Assembly: GCA_946479075.1 (NCBI GenBank)
Contig: CAMLDT010000003.1
Location: forward strand, 1-43,623
Direction of reading: 5' to 3'
Source of the DNA: an uncultured Polaromonas sp.
GTDB taxonomy: Bacteria; Pseudomonadota; Gammaproteobacteria; Burkholderiales; Burkholderiaceae
Length of the DNA: 43,623 nt
The first letter of the stretch is position 1; each line of letters opens with the position of its first letter. The notes below the pieces were generated by a model. The model was not told where the DNA came from. It saw only the letters and a list, made by a program, of their open reading frames with translations, and did not search any database. The translations under genes and the position numbers were made by a program. Below are positions 22,855 to 29,840 of this stretch, piece by piece.

Positions 22855-23562
22855 CTAACAAACGATTTCCGCCTCGTCGTAGAAACGGTATCCAATAGCT
22901 CGCAAGGTAGTCACAGGAAGCTGGTGACTACAAACCTGACTCACCTTGCGCCGCAAACGGCGCATTTGCGTATCCAGACGACGCTGATCGTAGAGAAGGA
23001 AATCGCCACCGAGCGCTTCAATGATGGCTCTTCGCGTAACGAATTCCCCACCGCTCATTAGCGTCAGCAAAACGATATGGTCCTGGTGGGATAGCGAGAT
23101 GCTCACACCATCCGGCGCGATCAAACGGCAGGGCGATGCCGACAATTTCCATTGAGGCGACGCCTCAGCAAGCACTTCCCTCGCGACCAGTTCATCCCGA
23201 TCAAATCTGCGTTGGGTTATGTCCCTCGCGATACCGATTCTGACTTGGTGTTCTTCGGACCAGGTCGCAGACCAACTGATATAAACCACCCGCCCGTCTT
23301 TGCGAACATAGCGATTTTCAAAATAACGTTGCAGATAACCGCCCATTACCCGGTCAATCGACTGCAAGGTTCTCTCACGATCCTCCGGATGGACCAGGTC
23401 CAGCATGGATTTGCCCGCCATCTCTTCTGGCGTGTAGCCAAAGATACTTTCGCATGCCCCGCTGACGGAGATGCACTTGCCTCGCGGGTCTACCGCGCAA
23501 ATCGCATCAGGCAACAAATCTTCATACTCGCGGATTACAAGGCTGCCTTCTTTGCCCATCAT
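22855..23562 (-). CDS. PAS-domain transcriptional regulator with OmpR-type winged helix
   Basis: The 235-residue protein has an N-terminal PAS domain with PAC tail (about 12-118; DAICAVDPRGKCISVSGAC, FGYTPEEMAGKS, GIARDITQRR) joined to a C-terminal OmpR/PhoB-like winged helix (about 135-232; SLSHQDHIVLLTLM, then RLDTQMRRLRRKV and TLRAIGYRF). There is no receiver domain and no histidine kinase domain, so sensing is expected to be direct through PAS, ligand unknown. The ATG at 23562 has GAAAG seven bases upstream. It is on the same strand as tpsB-tpsA, 202 bases upstream, and is a natural candidate for their control. That link is inference from position. Confidence 0.85.
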   Translation of the reverse strand: MMGKEGSLVIREYEDLLPDAICAVDPRGKCISVSGACESIFGYTPEEMAGKSMLDLVHPEDRERTLQSIDRVMGGYLQRYFENRYVRKDGRVVYISWSATWSEEHQVRIGIARDITQRRFDRDELVAREVLAEASPQWKLSASPCRLIAPDGVSISLSHQDHIVLLTLMSGGEFVTRRAIIEALGGDFLLYDQRRLDTQMRRLRRKVSQVCSHQLPVTTLRAIGYRFYDEAEIVC

Positions 23563-23896
23563 GATCTTTCAAAAAAGGACTCAAAGCGTTTTCTATCATC
23601 GGTTTGATTTATACACGTCATTCCCCGACTGCGAGCATCAGCCAGGCCTCCAGAAACGAACCATGTCCGGTTCCTCCACGAGGTGACATGCAGATCGCGC
23701 AGCACAAGCCCGGGATGGATGGCGAATTTGCCCGTCTATCGCGGACACAACGACGCTTGACGCGGGCGAGGAATACAGGCGCGGCCACTGTGACACGCCG
23801 TATAGAACGGGGGGGTCACAACACCACGCCACAGCGGCGGCAGCCAAGTTGATGCAACAACAACGGCGCAAGTCCGCATCCAGTCGCGCAAAAAAC
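23563..23896. other. Non-coding stretch between the PAS regulator and the tRNA-Arg terminator
   Basis: I see no gene here that I would support. Frames on both strands are short and of unnatural composition. The last part carries the host sequence that lay downstream of tRNA-Arg before phage integration. Confidence 0.5.
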
Positions 23897-23929
23897 AATG
23901 CCCCAGGTACTTGAGATACCTAGGGCATT
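23890..23929 (-). terminator. Rho-independent terminator downstream of the tRNA-Arg 3' end
   Basis: On the minus strand AATGCCC-AGGTA pairs with TACCT-GGGCATT around a seven-base loop, with one C-A mismatch in the stem, and is followed by GTTTTTTG. It stands 17 bases beyond the CCA end of the tRNA-Arg fragment, so it is the original terminator of that tRNA. Confidence 0.8.
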
Positions 23930-23946
23930 GATCTGTAAGCAGATTT

Positions 23947-23993
23947 TGGTGCGGCTGGCAGGAATTGAACCCACGACCCCTTGGTTCGTAGCC
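23947..23993 (-). repeat. Phage attachment site: 3' fragment of tRNA-Arg(ACG)
   Basis: The minus strand reads GGCTACGAACC (anticodon loop with ACG), then the variable region, the T arm (GTGGG-TTCAATT-CCTGC), the acceptor 3' half CAGCCGC, A, and CCA. The 5' half of the tRNA (acceptor, D arm, 5' anticodon stem) is missing; the flank on that side is unrelated A/T-rich sequence. This is the duplicated att core left by an integrase that uses the tRNA 3' end. The intact tRNA should be at the other end of the prophage, outside the window. Confidence 0.82.
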
Positions 23994-24112
23994 TGAAAAA
24001 AATATAAAGGGGTCAATGTAATCAATGGCTTACGGGCGTCCAACCCAATTTTGATGATGAGCTGTGCCTATGCGTGCAGCCAGAAGTCGCGCAAAAGTCG
24101 CGCGCCCCTAAG

Positions 24113-24403
24113 TCAGACGCCTGGCGAAATCCCGCGCCGTGTAGGGCCTGATTCTTCTTCCATCGGTCGCCATGCCGCTCCGCCAGGCTGATACCGTGCC
24201 TTCCATTCTGGAGCCATGGCGTCAAAATCAGATTGAGCCGCCGCCTCCGGGTCCTCGTCTTGACGATTGGGCCACTCTTCATAGATCGAGTCCAAGGTGT
24301 GGTGGATATCCTGCTCACCAAACACAAGTTCACCCCATTTGTAGGCATAGGCATGAGCCCAGTCAATCATTGTCTGCTGTTCGGTTTTGCCGTCAGTGGT
24401 CAA
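24113..24403 (-). CDS. Small acidic protein of unknown function next to the att site
   Basis: The 96-residue product is not recognised. It is rich in acidic and aromatic residues (DIHHTLDSIYEEWP, PEWKARYQPG) and predicted soluble. The start is taken as TTG at 24403, because AGGGAG stands seven bases before it. The first ATG (24370) has no ribosome site and would give 85 residues. It is divergent from the SRAP gene with only 42 bases between, so the two share a compact promoter region. It is the prophage gene closest to the attachment site seen here. Confidence 0.6.
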   Translation of the reverse strand: MTTDGKTEQQTMIDWAHAYAYKWGELVFGEQDIHHTLDSIYEEWPNRQDEDPEAAAQSDFDAMAPEWKARYQPGGAAWRPMEEESGPTRRGISPGV

Positions 24404-24445
24404 TTTCCTACTCCCTTGGAAGTGGCGCCGTGCAAAATAGCCGCC

Positions 24446-25180
24446 ATGTGCAACCTTTACACACCCGTGAGCAGCGAACGCCTGATGGCGGAGTTTGGCA
24501 CGGCCGCGCTTGAGCAGACATGGCTGAGCTATGTGGCCCCGCTCAAATTGGGGCCTTACGTGCGTCAAGCTGGGACGCCTCAGGTGGGTCAGTGGGGCAT
24601 GATCGCACCAGGCAGCAAAACAGCCAAGCCTATGGGCCAGACCAACAACGCCAGGCGCGAGACGCTGGCAACCCGCCGTACCTACTCCCACGCCTGGCTG
24701 GGCGGACAGCGCTGTCTAATCCCGGCCGTGAGCTTTGTTGAGCCCTACTATCCGGGCCATGATCCCAAGGCCAAAAGCATCAGCTGGCGCTTTGCACGGG
24801 CCGATGGTCAGGCGTGGGCGCTGGCGGGTATCTGGTCGGAGTGGGTGGACGTCGAGACCGGTCTGATCGTGCCGAGTTACTCAATGATCACGCAAAACTG
24901 TGACGCCCACCCGCTGCTGGCGCTGATGCACAAACCCGAGGTCAATAAAACGGGTGAAATATTGCCGGCCAGTCAGCAAGACAAGCGGGCCGTGGTTCCG
25001 CTGGAGCGCGACCGCTGGGACGAGTGGCTGCACGGCAGCGTGGAGCAGGCCGAAGCGCTGATCCAATTGCCGCAACTGGAGATCTTTCGGCATGGTGCCG
25101 GCGACGCAGCCAAGAACGTGCCGCTGCCGGGCTTGGCTCGGCAGACACAAATTTCACCTGTATCGGCCAGCCTATTCTAG
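24446..25180 (+). CDS. SRAP/HMCES-YedK family protein (abasic-site DNA-protein crosslinker)
   Basis: The 244-residue product starts MCNLYTP, leaving a cysteine at position 2 as the catalytic N-terminus after methionine removal. The other expected residues can be placed at N68 (NNARRET), E99 (SFVEPYY) and H155 (NCDAHPLLAL). The family forms a covalent link to abasic sites in single-stranded DNA and so protects replication forks. It is common in temperate phages. The ATG at 24446 is fixed by the need for Cys2; longer in-frame starts upstream would bury it. The gene is divergent from the 96-residue unknown and points toward the 150-residue gene 24 bases downstream, so the last two are probably one transcript. 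Confidence 0.9.
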   Translation: MCNLYTPVSSERLMAEFGTAALEQTWLSYVAPLKLGPYVRQAGTPQVGQWGMIAPGSKTAKPMGQTNNARRETLATRRTYSHAWLGGQRCLIPAVSFVEPYYPGHDPKAKSISWRFARADGQAWALAGIWSEWVDVETGLIVPSYSMITQNCDAHPLLALMHKPEVNKTGEILPASQQDKRAVVPLERDRWDEWLHGSVEQAEALIQLPQLEIFRHGAGDAAKNVPLPGLARQTQISPVSASLF

Positions 25181-25204
25181 CGGAAAACACTGTATGCTTT
25201 TCCA

Positions 25205-25657
25205 GTGCTTTACGACGTTTACATTTTGGGCAGCAAGGGCGAAGACCCGCTGCCGGCCATGCTCGCAAAACCCCAACGGGGCCAGCTGCTCATTCGTAAA
25301 CGCTACCCTGGGCGCTCAGACACTGCCTTGAATGCCACGCTGGTAGATCCAGCCAAGCCTGATAAACCCGTCATGGAGATGCATTACATCCGCCTGGTGG
25401 GCATGACGGCCGAGAGCATGGTGATCGAGGGAACAGTCGGCCACCAGTTCGGGAAGAGCTTCAAGAGCAAGGTGGAGTTCTTCAAACAGCGCTGGCTTTG
25501 CAAGGCGCCAGGGTCGCGAATCGTGATCGACGCCGAGGCATTGCGCCGCAGCAAAGCCAAGCTTTCCGAGGCTATGGCTGCGGATCCGTTTCACCCGCTC
25601 TGGGATGACGTACCGGAGGAACGCACCTACGGCCCTCTCGACCCGTCAATTGGCTAG
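25205..25657 (+). CDS. Prophage protein of unknown function
   Basis: This 150-residue product is not recognised. It has a mixed alpha/beta composition, several lysines and arginines (LLIRKRYPGR, RRSKAKLSEAM) and no membrane segment or signal. It starts with GTG at 25205 (an ATG eleven bases upstream is in another frame), 24 bases after the SRAP gene on the same strand. It is therefore probably co-expressed with the SRAP protein. It converges with the Dam-type methylase gene with two bases between the ends. A role in DNA metabolism would fit the context but nothing in the sequence shows it. Confidence 0.65.
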   Translation: MLYDVYILGSKGEDPLPAMLAKPQRGQLLIRKRYPGRSDTALNATLVDPAKPDKPVMEMHYIRLVGMTAESMVIEGTVGHQFGKSFKSKVEFFKQRWLCKAPGSRIVIDAEALRRSKAKLSEAMAADPFHPLWDDVPEERTYGPLDPSIG

Positions 25658-25659
25658 GT

Positions 25660-26445
25660 TCAAAAAAGCCCAGCAGGTTCTGCCGACACGTCCCAGCTGC
25701 TGATAATCAACTCGGTGCGCTCCGCGCCGGCGCCACCGCACACCGTGTAATTGATCGGCACCTCGGCAATATCGAAGCCTGCAAAGCAGGCCCGAATGTC
25801 GGGGTGGTCATTGATGCTGAGCATGGCCTTTCCCTTGATCGAGCGCATCGCCAGGGCCATGGCTTCGTATTCCGCCCATGGGAAAGGCACACCGTAACCC
25901 TCCGTTTCCCAATACGGCGGATCCATGTAGAAAAAGCTGTGGGGCCGGTCATACCGCTTGAGGCAGTCCTTCCAGTCCAGCCGCTCGATGTAAGCGCTGG
26001 CCAGGCGCAGATGCGCGGCACTGAGCTGTTCCTCGATGCGCAGCAGGTTCACGGCCGGCGCCGTGGTGGCCGTCCCCCAGCTTTGCCCCTGGACGCGGCC
26101 ACCAAAGGCCTGATGCTGCAGGTAATAGAACCGCGCCGCTTTCTGAATATCGGTCAATGTCTCTGACGGCGTGATCTGCAGCCACTTGAAAACCTCTCGG
26201 CTGCTGAGCGCCCACTTGAACTGGCGCACAAATTCCTCAAGGTGGTTCTGCACCACGCGGTAAAGGTTGATCACGTCGCCATTGACATCGTTGATCACCT
26301 CGACTTCGGCCGGCTGCCTGAGGAAATAGAGCGCTGCCCCGCCAGCAAAAACCTCGATGTAACAGGAATGCTGGGGGAAACGCGGGATGATGGTGTCAGC
26401 CAGGCGGCGCTTGCCGCCCAGCCAGGGAATGATCGGTGAAGGCAT
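25660..26445 (-). CDS. DNA adenine methylase, Dam/D12 class (phage encoded)
   Basis: The 261-residue product has the D12-class order of motifs: PIIPWLGGKRRLAD at the start (S-adenosylmethionine loop), VEVFAGGAALYF, INDVNGDVINLYRVV, and the catalytic DPPYW in FFYMDPPYWETEGYG. It transfers a methyl group to N6 of adenine. The target sequence cannot be read from the protein. The start is uncertain: ATG at 26445 gives the conserved N-terminus but lacks a ribosome site, and ATG at 26481 would add 12 residues. It is the last gene of the leftward lysis side of the prophage, after Rz, and stands alone without a restriction enzyme, so protection from host restriction or regulation is likely. Confidence 0.88.
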   Translation of the reverse strand: MPSPIIPWLGGKRRLADTIIPRFPQHSCYIEVFAGGAALYFLRQPAEVEVINDVNGDVINLYRVVQNHLEEFVRQFKWALSSREVFKWLQITPSETLTDIQKAARFYYLQHQAFGGRVQGQSWGTATTAPAVNLLRIEEQLSAAHLRLASAYIERLDWKDCLKRYDRPHSFFYMDPPYWETEGYGVPFPWAEYEAMALAMRSIKGKAMLSINDHPDIRACFAGFDIAEVPINYTVCGGAGAERTELIISSWDVSAEPAGLF

Positions 26446-26581
26446 GTAAAGGGGGTCCGGTGAGGTTGTTACACTGCCCATGCCTCCCGGGAGGTGGCAG
26501 GGCCTTGGCTGGCTCACAGGCGTGTTCTGTGGTTGGCGGCTGGGGCGGGTGTTACCGCACCTCTCCCAGTCGCCCTGTCTT

Positions 26582-27151
26582 TTAAGGTCGATCTGGTTTG
26601 ACCACCTCCGCTGCATTGGAATCGTTACCAGAACCGAGCAACGCCCCGAATTTCAGGGAGGTGTCCAGCTTGAGTCGAATTCCGTCAGTTTCTGCTGCCA
26701 GAGCTTGATATCGGCTTCCGCACTGGCCGAGTAGCTGCCGGGCGTATATGGCTGCATCTCGCTGGCGTGCAAACTCGGTGGGGCAGCTGGCTGCCGTGGG
26801 CAGACCACGATCTCTGGCGGCGGCGTTTGTCTTGGCAATGTGGCTGAGCAGCTTGCCAGCAGCATCAGCGGCACGGCCACGATACAAAGCCACTGTGGTT
26901 TCATTTTTCCTTGCTTCATGTTCAATCTCCGTTGCGCGAGCCGCGTCCCGCAGCTCCTGTTTGCGAAAGTTTTCCCCAGCCTTGATGGCCGCAGCCTGGC
27001 GCGCTTTGGTTTCGTTGTCCCAGAGGCCCTGTACGGCAGCCTTGCCGGCGTCATAGCGCTCAGCCAGACGGCCGTCCAGCCAGGACATGTACGCCCACGT
27101 GATGCCGGCCAGCACTGCCAGGACGATCAGTGCTTTTGCCCACTTGCCCAC
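26582..27151 (-). CDS. Rz: Inner-membrane spanin (Rz-like)
   Basis: The 189-residue product has one N-terminal membrane segment (about 6-22, AKALIVLAVLAGITWAYM) and a long alanine/glutamate/arginine-rich coiled-coil periplasmic part, the layout of i-spanins such as lambda Rz and the DUF2514 group. The strongest evidence is that a lipoprotein of Rz1 type is encoded inside it in another frame. It acts after holin and endolysin to fuse inner and outer membranes. The gene follows the holin-endolysin gene with one base between. Its C-terminus (SNAAEVVKPDRP) runs beyond the end of the nested gene. Confidence 0.85.
   Translation of the reverse strand: MGKWAKALIVLAVLAGITWAYMSWLDGRLAERYDAGKAAVQGLWDNETKARQAAAIKAGENFRKQELRDAARATEIEHEARKNETTVALYRGRAADAAGKLLSHIAKTNAAARDRGLPTAASCPTEFARQRDAAIYARQLLGQCGSRYQALAAETDGIRLKLDTSLKFGALLGSGNDSNAAEVVKPDRP
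26653..26919 (-). CDS. Rz1: Outer-membrane lipoprotein spanin (Rz1-like), nested in Rz
   Basis: A second frame inside Rz encodes 88 residues with a lipoprotein signal (CIVAVPLMLLASC; lipobox LASC, lipidated Cys24). A proline-rich mature part follows (PRQTPPPEIVVCPRQPAAPP), the classic o-spanin composition. The ATG at 26919 has GGAG six bases upstream, although it lies inside the Rz coding region, which supports independent translation. Rz1 sits in the outer membrane and pairs with Rz across the periplasm in the final step of lysis. A second ATG at 26904 is also possible. Confidence 0.88.
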   Translation of the reverse strand: MKQGKMKPQWLCIVAVPLMLLASCSATLPRQTPPPEIVVCPRQPAAPPSLHASEMQPYTPGSYSASAEADIKLWQQKLTEFDSSWTPP

Positions 27152-27152
27152 G

Positions 27153-28127
27153 CTACACCCCCAGCCACTGCGCGTATTTCAGCCGGCGCACGTTGACTGT
27201 CGTGTCCACATGCTCACGGCTGATCTCAAACGCGCTTTTGCCGTAGCCCTGCCACTTCGCGCGGCTCTTGCTGCTGGTCAGCTCCACATGGCCGAACCAT
27301 TGCTTTGGATCGCAGCCCGGCGTGAGGTTGCAGAGCTTGCGGTCGCTTTGCATGCCCCCATAACCGCCGTTGTATGCGGCATCGCAGAACGCCACCCGCA
27401 CCAGCTCCGCGAACTCACCGAGGCGCTGCAGGCGGCTGTCGCAGTCGCGCAGCTTCACCAGGATCGCGCGCGCGCCCAGATCCGCGCGCTGGTAGACGGT
27501 AGTCCAGTTCAATTCGCCGAGCTGCTGTGGAGACAGGGCCCGGACCTCGGCAAGCGCGTCAAAGCGCTCCCGTCCATCCGGGCCCCAAGCCCGGGTGAAC
27601 TGGCCCAGGCCAGCGCCTTCTTCTCGCGAGGTTTTTAGCTGCGCGGCCGGGCTCCAGCACCATCGGTGCGTCAGGGTGATGCAGGTTTCCTTTTCGATCA
27701 GCGCACCCACATAGCTCCGCCGGGGTATGGCGGGCCAGACGCGTTCAATCTCGCTGACAACGGTCGGCGCCAGCTCCACCGCCGCTGCCGGCACTTGCGT
27801 GTAAATCGCAGCCGGATACTGACCGGCGCGCGCAAAGCTCGCCAAACCGAGGAACAGCGCCGCAGTGACGATGCACAGGCCCAGGAATGCCAGCCCGGCC
27901 CCGACAGGGTCCTCCAGGGCCTTGCGCCACGCCTCACGGCCGTTGGCATAGTCGTAGAGTGCCTTTCGGCCAGAATGCGCCAGGGCAACGCAGATCGCGG
28001 TCCAGGATATCCAGATAAGCCGGGTCACCGGCTCGCGCCAGCCATCAGGCCCGTAAGAGTTGATGGCTATGACGGCGACCGGCAGGGCCAGCACAGCCCA
28101 CCAGCGCCAGCGTTTGAAGGGATTCAT
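27153..28127 (-). CDS. Holin-like membrane region fused to an endolysin (transglycosylase-like) domain
   Basis: The 324-residue product has three hydrophobic segments in its first 100 residues (about 10-24, 34-51 and 76-98) separated by charged loops, the topology of a class I holin. It continues without a break into a soluble domain (about 120-324). That domain contains VGALIEKETCITL with candidate catalytic E145 or E147 and GAGLGQFT, the pattern of lytic transglycosylase/lysozyme-fold enzymes. Five or more cysteines suggest periplasmic folding. The ATG at 28127 has GGAGA five bases upstream. The gene is the first after the structural-operon terminator and is followed directly by Rz. A sequencing frameshift joining two genes is an alternative, but the frame is clean. 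Confidence 0.75.
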   Translation of the reverse strand: MNPFKRWRWWAVLALPVAVIAINSYGPDGWREPVTRLIWISWTAICVALAHSGRKALYDYANGREAWRKALEDPVGAGLAFLGLCIVTAALFLGLASFARAGQYPAAIYTQVPAAAVELAPTVVSEIERVWPAIPRRSYVGALIEKETCITLTHRWCWSPAAQLKTSREEGAGLGQFTRAWGPDGRERFDALAEVRALSPQQLGELNWTTVYQRADLGARAILVKLRDCDSRLQRLGEFAELVRVAFCDAAYNGGYGGMQSDRKLCNLTPGCDPKQWFGHVELTSSKSRAKWQGYGKSAFEISREHVDTTVNVRRLKYAQWLGV

Positions 28128-28147
28128 GTTTTTCTCCTGGTTAAGAC

Positions 28148-28178
28148 AAAAAAAAGCCGCCAGTGTTGCCACGGCGGC
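28148..28178 (-). terminator. Terminator between the tail operon and the lysis genes
   Basis: On the minus strand GCCGCC-GTG pairs with CAC-GGCGGC (one bulged A) around a short loop and is followed by eight T. It sits 19 bases after the stop of the collagen-like fibre gene and upstream of the holin-endolysin gene. Lysis gene expression must then depend on read-through, antitermination or a separate promoter. Confidence 0.82.
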
Positions 28179-28196
28179 CGGTTGGGAAACTTAAAT

Positions 28197-29264
28197 TCAG
28201 GCGGGTCCGAAGTTGCGCTCCGCCGTCACCAACACCCTGTGCTCTGGTGACGGCGTGTAGACCGTGATAATGGTGCAGCGGAGCAAATGATTTGTCCCCT
28301 CCAGATCCGGTGGGACGCCGTCCGGAAACCAGAACTTGCTGGCGAAAGTCAGCTCGCCACTGCCGTGCAAAAAAATGGTGAAATTGCGGTCGCCGAACAG
28401 ACCTTCCTCAAGGTCGAGTTCACCACTGGAAGACCGGTTGTAGGTGTAAACCTGCTTACCGCTATACAGGGGGATCAACACCGTTCCCCCGTCATTGACA
28501 AGCGGAGGATCGCCAAAATTTGGCGTCAGTAATTCGAGGTTGTCGCCCATACCTTCCAGCTGTGAGGCAAGCCCTTCAGGCACATAAAACAGGTTAAGCA
28601 CCTGGTCTTCGGCATAGGCAAACAACACCATTGCCTCGCCACCCTGCAAAGTGAAGTTGTCTCCTGTCGGGGTCTGGATAGCATCGGAATACAGCAGGGT
28701 CGCATTGCTTTGGTTGTAGAGGACAACGCGCCGGCCCTCTTCAATCACAAAGCCTTCGATCTGGGTCTCCTCGTCACCGGTCAGAATGATCCACTTTGCG
28801 CCGGGTGCATCGACAGTCAGGTTGATCATTGATCCTGCCGCCACCTGCACTGGCGGGCCGTCTGCACCGCCACCGGGGCCGCCCGGCTCACCAGGCTCAC
28901 CCTGTTCGCCCGGATCACCTTTGAGCGACAGCAGCCATTCCGCCTGCGTGCCTTCAAAGCCATTTTCCAGCGCGACTTGATAGGCCGAAAGGCCATCAGC
29001 GCCTGCCAAGCCATCTTCACCCTGACCGCCAGTGTCACCACGCAGGGACAGCAACCATTCTTCCTCTGTGCCCTCATAACCGTTTTGCACGGCGACTTCA
29101 TACGCAGATGCGCCAACGTCACCCGGGAGGCCACGCATGCCACGATAAAACCGCTGCAGCTCCAGCACAAGCGGCTCTTTTTCAGGGAACTCGATCACCA
29201 GGGAATTGGAGGTATGCCCCCCAGCAGCAAGCGACAGCGCGTCAGGGTTTTCGTTCATGCCCAT
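28197..29264 (-). CDS. Phage tail fibre with duplicated fibre modules and a collagen-like segment
   Basis: The 355-residue product begins with an N-terminal attachment region. Two copies of a fibre module found in many phage tail proteins follow (SAYEVAVQNGYEGTEEEWLL at residues 53-72 and SAYQVALENGFEGTQAEWLL at 93-112). Each leads into Gly-rich or collagen-type Gly-X-Y repeats (GDPGEQGEPGEPGGPGG). The C-terminal 215 residues are a beta-rich tip (from about GSMINLTVDAPGAKWIIL) with no relative I can name. It probably projects from the tail tip and binds the host. The ATG at 29264 has AAGGA six bases upstream and overlaps the end of the upstream gene. It is the last gene before the operon terminator. 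Confidence 0.85.
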   Translation of the reverse strand: MGMNENPDALSLAAGGHTSNSLVIEFPEKEPLVLELQRFYRGMRGLPGDVGASAYEVAVQNGYEGTEEEWLLSLRGDTGGQGEDGLAGADGLSAYQVALENGFEGTQAEWLLSLKGDPGEQGEPGEPGGPGGGADGPPVQVAAGSMINLTVDAPGAKWIILTGDEETQIEGFVIEEGRRVVLYNQSNATLLYSDAIQTPTGDNFTLQGGEAMVLFAYAEDQVLNLFYVPEGLASQLEGMGDNLELLTPNFGDPPLVNDGGTVLIPLYSGKQVYTYNRSSSGELDLEEGLFGDRNFTIFLHGSGELTFASKFWFPDGVPPDLEGTNHLLRCTIITVYTPSPEHRVLVTAERNFGPA

Positions 29265-29590
29265 GTGAAGTCCTTCACAACGTTGACCTCAAAGGTCTTT
29301 GAAGAGAATTTGAACGGCTCGGGGTCTGCCGAGGCATCCGTGAATTCCACATCTCCGCGCAGCCGCTCAAGCGGCCACTGCGCTGTTGCAGCGGCGCCGG
29401 CGTAAATGCTCAACATGTAGCGCAGCTCGTCGCCGGTCGGCGGGGTCAGCGTCACGGTGAACCCCGCAACCTCCGTGTCGTCTGTTTTGCGCAGCTTGCC
29501 TGCGGCTGACCAGGTTCCGGCGGGAAGCCAGCCTTCCGGCAAAAAGCAGGTGCGCGACAAGGTGTCGCCGCGTTTCAAGGTGAGTGCCAT
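29255..29590 (-). CDS. Small virion or tail-associated protein, unknown
   Basis: The 111-residue product begins MALTLKRGDTLSRTCFLP and contains alternating beta-strand-like stretches (FTVTLTPPTGDELRYMLSI, GDVEFTDASADPEPFKF). It resembles small beta-sandwich proteins encoded near tail fibres, for example base or chaperone-like pieces, but I cannot name a family. The ATG at 29590 has GAGAGGA seven bases upstream, which settles the start against longer in-frame possibilities. Its stop overlaps the fibre gene start, so the two are translationally coupled. Confidence 0.7.
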   Translation of the reverse strand: MALTLKRGDTLSRTCFLPEGWLPAGTWSAAGKLRKTDDTEVAGFTVTLTPPTGDELRYMLSIYAGAAATAQWPLERLRGDVEFTDASADPEPFKFSSKTFEVNVVKDFTWA

Positions 29591-29615
29591 GTTTGTCCTC
29601 TCAGGTTGACGGGTT

Positions 29616-29840
29616 TCAGATTTCAATAACTTCGACGGGCAGATCCGGCGCCGAGCCTTCGATCACGTCATTGCGAAAAAACACCTTGTCGCCGGCCGTC
29701 ACATCGCCCCGTGCCTGGGCAAGCCCGCCACCAGGCGTTTCGATGGTGGCTACGCCGCCCAGCACGGAGGTCACTGTTCCCACCAGCAGGGGAGGCTGCG
29801 GCAACAGATCGCGCAGCAGTTTGTGCGGGTTACTGAACAT
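29616..29840 (-). CDS. Small virion-associated beta-barrel-like protein, unknown
   Basis: The 74-residue product MFSNPHKLLRDLLPQPPLLV... continues as a compact all-beta-looking domain (VGTVTSVLGGVATIETPGGG, GDKVFFRND, LPVEVIEI). This composition is like the small OB-type or spike-adaptor proteins found in tail operons. No family is assigned. The ATG at 29840 has GGAG nine bases upstream. An in-frame TTG at 29849 sits too close to that site. It overlaps the end of the upstream hub-like gene by 11 bases. Confidence 0.65.
   Translation of the reverse strand: MFSNPHKLLRDLLPQPPLLVGTVTSVLGGVATIETPGGGLAQARGDVTAGDKVFFRNDVIEGSAPDLPVEVIEI

Noticed and set aside
23947..23993. Intact tRNA-Arg gene
   Set aside because: The acceptor 5' half, D arm and 5' anticodon stem are absent on the flanking side, so it is only a 3' fragment.
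25660..26616. Longer Dam-type methylase start at 26616
   Set aside because: The added N-terminal residues are non-conserved, have no ribosome site and overlap the Rz gene end.
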